The translations under genes were made by a program, and so were the position numbers. Source: a bacterium (GTDB lineage: Bacteria; Cyanobacteriota; Vampirovibrionia; Gastranaerophilales; Gastranaerophilaceae). From it: a DNA stretch of 64,000 nucleotides. Below the pieces are notes generated by a model that ran no database searches, was not told the origin of the DNA, and was given only the letters and a program-made list of their open reading frames with translations. The DNA is taken from contig JAFUXT010000004.1 of assembly GCA_017470815.1 (NCBI GenBank), positions 1-64,000 on the forward strand. The letters run 5' to 3'. Positions 62,387 through 64,000 of this stretch are shown piece after piece; the first letter of the stretch is position 1; each line of letters opens with the position of its first letter.

Positions 62387-63208
62387 ATGATAGAGAAAGA
62401 AAAATTATATTCGGATGTTCCGCCAACACAGTTGAGGGGTAAGGAGGAAAAGTTCAAACCTGCTAAAACAAATAAGTTTTGGCTCACTGTTGCGAGTTTG
62501 TTCTTTTTTAATATGCTTCAAAACAGGTTCTATGCGTTCAGATACAACGGATATGAAAATTATGCAAATCGTGACAGTAAGGTTCCGACAATATTGTTTT
62601 TCCCTCATTCAAACTGGTGGGATGGAATTGTTTTATATAATATAGCCCACAGAATTTGTAAAAAAGAAATTCGTCTTATGGTTGAAGAACTCAACAGATT
62701 TCCGCTTTTAAGACGCGGAGGTGCATATTCTGTTAACAAAAAATCCCCGCAATCCGCTATGAAAGCGCTAAAATATTCTGTCGATTTATTAAGTGATTTA
62801 AGAAACTTGTTATGTATTTTTCCACAGGGTATAATCAGACCGCCTCATTACAGACCTATTGAATTTCAGACGGGGCTTGCATATATTGCAAAAAGTGCAG
62901 TAAAAAAATACGACAAAATCAATTTAATTCCTTGCGCAATAGAATATTGTTTCTTCAGAGATAACAGACCGGAAGTCGTTATGGATTTTGGCAAATGTAT
63001 TGAACTGACTGACAAAAATATTGACAGGCATGAATATACAAAATTTTTGGAAAAAGCACTGACAGAAGTTTGTGATGAACAATTCCATAACATTTCAACA
63101 GGAAAAGTTGAAGATTATCAGATTTTGTTCAAACAACACCTCAAATGGTACAGACGAATTGAACAAAGATTAAAAAGTATCGATCTGCCTGAAGTTGCAG
63201 ATGTATAA
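62387..63208 (+). CDS. PlsC-like glycerolipid acyltransferase
   Basis: The 273-residue protein has the acyltransferase H-x4-D motif in FFPHSNWWDG and the block IFPQGIIRPPHY, typical of lysophosphatidate acyltransferases. It would add the second acyl chain in phospholipid synthesis. A hydrophobic stretch (LTVASLFFFNML) near residue 35 may dip into the membrane. An in-frame TTG six codons upstream gives a longer frame, but the ATG at 62387 fits the -10 spacing. It is followed 11 bp later by a DUF1284 gene. Confidence 0.87.
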   Translation: MIEKEKLYSDVPPTQLRGKEEKFKPAKTNKFWLTVASLFFFNMLQNRFYAFRYNGYENYANRDSKVPTILFFPHSNWWDGIVLYNIAHRICKKEIRLMVEELNRFPLLRRGGAYSVNKKSPQSAMKALKYSVDLLSDLRNLLCIFPQGIIRPPHYRPIEFQTGLAYIAKSAVKKYDKINLIPCAIEYCFFRDNRPEVVMDFGKCIELTDKNIDRHEYTKFLEKALTEVCDEQFHNISTGKVEDYQILFKQHLKWYRRIEQRLKSIDLPEVADV

Positions 63209-63219
63209 AAAACAAAATT

Positions 63220-63615
63220 ATGAAAATATCATTAAGACCCCATCATTTCTTGTGTTTACAGGGATATAAAGGATTAAATTATTCAAAATTACAGGCAAAT
63301 TCGTGGAGCAGGATTTCAAAAGAACTTACTCAAAATCCTGATGCGGATATTTTAATAATCGGTGGCAGTGACGATTTATGCAAAAAATGCCCCGCAATTG
63401 TGCAAAGCAGAAAATCAAGATGTATAAATGAAACTGTCGAAAAACTTGATAAAAATGTTTCGGATATTTTGGGACTTGTTAAAGGGCAAATATACAAATA
63501 TTCGGATATATTGGATAAAGTTAAAAAGAATTTTACTAAAGAAAAACACGAAAAATTGTGTTCCGGTTGTGCATGGTGGCAAAAAGGTCTTTGCAGAGAC
63601 AGTTTTGAAAAATAA
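63220..63615 (+). CDS. DUF1284-family protein
   Basis: The 131-residue protein starts MKISLRPHHFLCLQGYKG, the signature of DUF1284. Seven cysteines are visible, including DDLCKKCPA, RCINE and CSGCAWWQKGLC, consistent with an iron-sulfur or zinc site. The function of the family is unknown. It follows the acyltransferase gene closely and ends 2 bp before the convergent HAD gene. No membrane segment is seen. Confidence 0.85.
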   Translation: MKISLRPHHFLCLQGYKGLNYSKLQANSWSRISKELTQNPDADILIIGGSDDLCKKCPAIVQSRKSRCINETVEKLDKNVSDILGLVKGQIYKYSDILDKVKKNFTKEKHEKLCSGCAWWQKGLCRDSFEK

Positions 63616-63617
63616 CA

Positions 63618-64000
63618 TCAGCAAAATTTTTCAATCGCTTTGACAAAACCGTCATTGTCGCAAGTGTCCGTAATATAATCAGCACATTTTTTTAATTCTT
63701 CTGTGCCGTTCCCCATTGCAACACCGATTCCGCCACATTCAACCAAATCAATGTCATTATTTTGGTCGCCGATAGTCAAAACTTCTTCTTTTTTAATTCC
63801 CCAATAATTGCGCAAAAATTCAACACTCAAAGATTTTTTTGCATCAGCAGGTCCGATTTCACAAAAATACGGGGTAGATTTTACTATATATAAATGCGGA
63901 TATTTCTCTTTTAAAACCTCAACCCACACAGAAACTCTTTCTGCATCATCTATATCAATGGCAAGCAGTTTGTTTACATCTTTTATTTCCAAATCGTCAA
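63618..64000 (-). CDS. Cof-type HAD hydrolase, 5' end outside the window
   Basis: The frame stays open past 63992 to the window edge, so the true start lies beyond 64000. The visible 127 codons are the C-terminal part of a HAD phosphatase. The cap-to-core end and HAD motif IV are seen in TIGDQNNDIDLVECGGIGVAMGN, with IEKFC at the end. Cof-like proteins dephosphorylate sugar phosphates or flavin or B6 intermediates. The N-terminal DxD motif is not in the window. Confidence 0.87.
   Translation of the reverse strand, partial: DDLEIKDVNKLLAIDIDDAERVSVWVEVLKEKYPHLYIVKSTPYFCEIGPADAKKSLSVEFLRNYWGIKKEEVLTIGDQNNDIDLVECGGIGVAMGNGTEELKKCADYITDTCDNDGFVKAIEKFC

Overview
The window is about 64 kb of AT-rich bacterial chromosome carrying mostly housekeeping genes, with no rRNA, tRNA, CRISPR array, transposase or prophage that I could recognise. 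Several traits suggest a non-photosynthetic relative of Cyanobacteria (Melainabacteria/Vampirovibrionia, probably the gut order Gastranaerophilales): a PBS-lyase-type HEAT-repeat protein, type IV pilin-like proteins scattered singly, a cyanobacterial-style primary sigma factor after dnaG, MEP-pathway genes (dxr, ispE, ispF), and many small unannotated proteins. This placement is an inference from gene content, not from a phylogeny.

Layout. 1-12 kb: a nested palindromic repeat, a HEAT-repeat protein, two sensor histidine kinases, hemW, deoB, two pilin-like proteins, a small ferredoxin, HU and the first small unknown proteins. 12-19 kb: a SpoIID-like secreted protein, dxr, ffh, a Na/Pi transporter with a PhoU-like tail, an acyl-ACP thioesterase and tag. 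19-26 kb: a 1462-residue exported TPR/coiled-coil protein, two small unknown proteins and serS. 26-33 kb: lepA, a pair of related small proteins, and the dnaG-rpoD operon. 33-43 kb: a family-4-like uracil-DNA glycosylase, an alanine/sodium symporter, an orphan DNA methyltransferase, mutL, ispE and a 935-residue low-complexity protein. 43-49 kb: an iron-sulfur PD-(D/E)XK nuclease overlapping a 1474-residue UvrD-like helicase that carries an in-frame DUF559 nuclease element. 49-55 kb: secA, two tiny HTH proteins, tgt and a LysM/GH24 lysozyme. 55-62 kb: a uronic-acid polysaccharide locus (PL10 pectate lyase, two GT8 glycosyltransferases, a UDP-uronate epimerase, a frameshifted MFS transporter and a GH105 hydrolase). 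62-64 kb: ispF, an acyltransferase, a DUF1284 protein and the C-terminal part of a HAD phosphatase.

Four patterns stand out. (1) Many genes have a -10 hexamer, often an extended TGnTATAAT or TGnTAAAAT, ending exactly 6 nt before the ATG, with no Shine-Dalgarno, which suggests leaderless mRNAs. (2) Six small proteins of otherwise different sequence share an N-terminal motif close to N-x-(S/A)-F-x-(G/M), an apparently undescribed family. (3) Several families of short palindromic repeats sit between genes, reach into start codons (mutL, ispE), or lie in frame inside DNA-repair genes. (4) The helicase-nuclease pair looks like an AddAB/RecBCD-type machine with an unusual division of domains.
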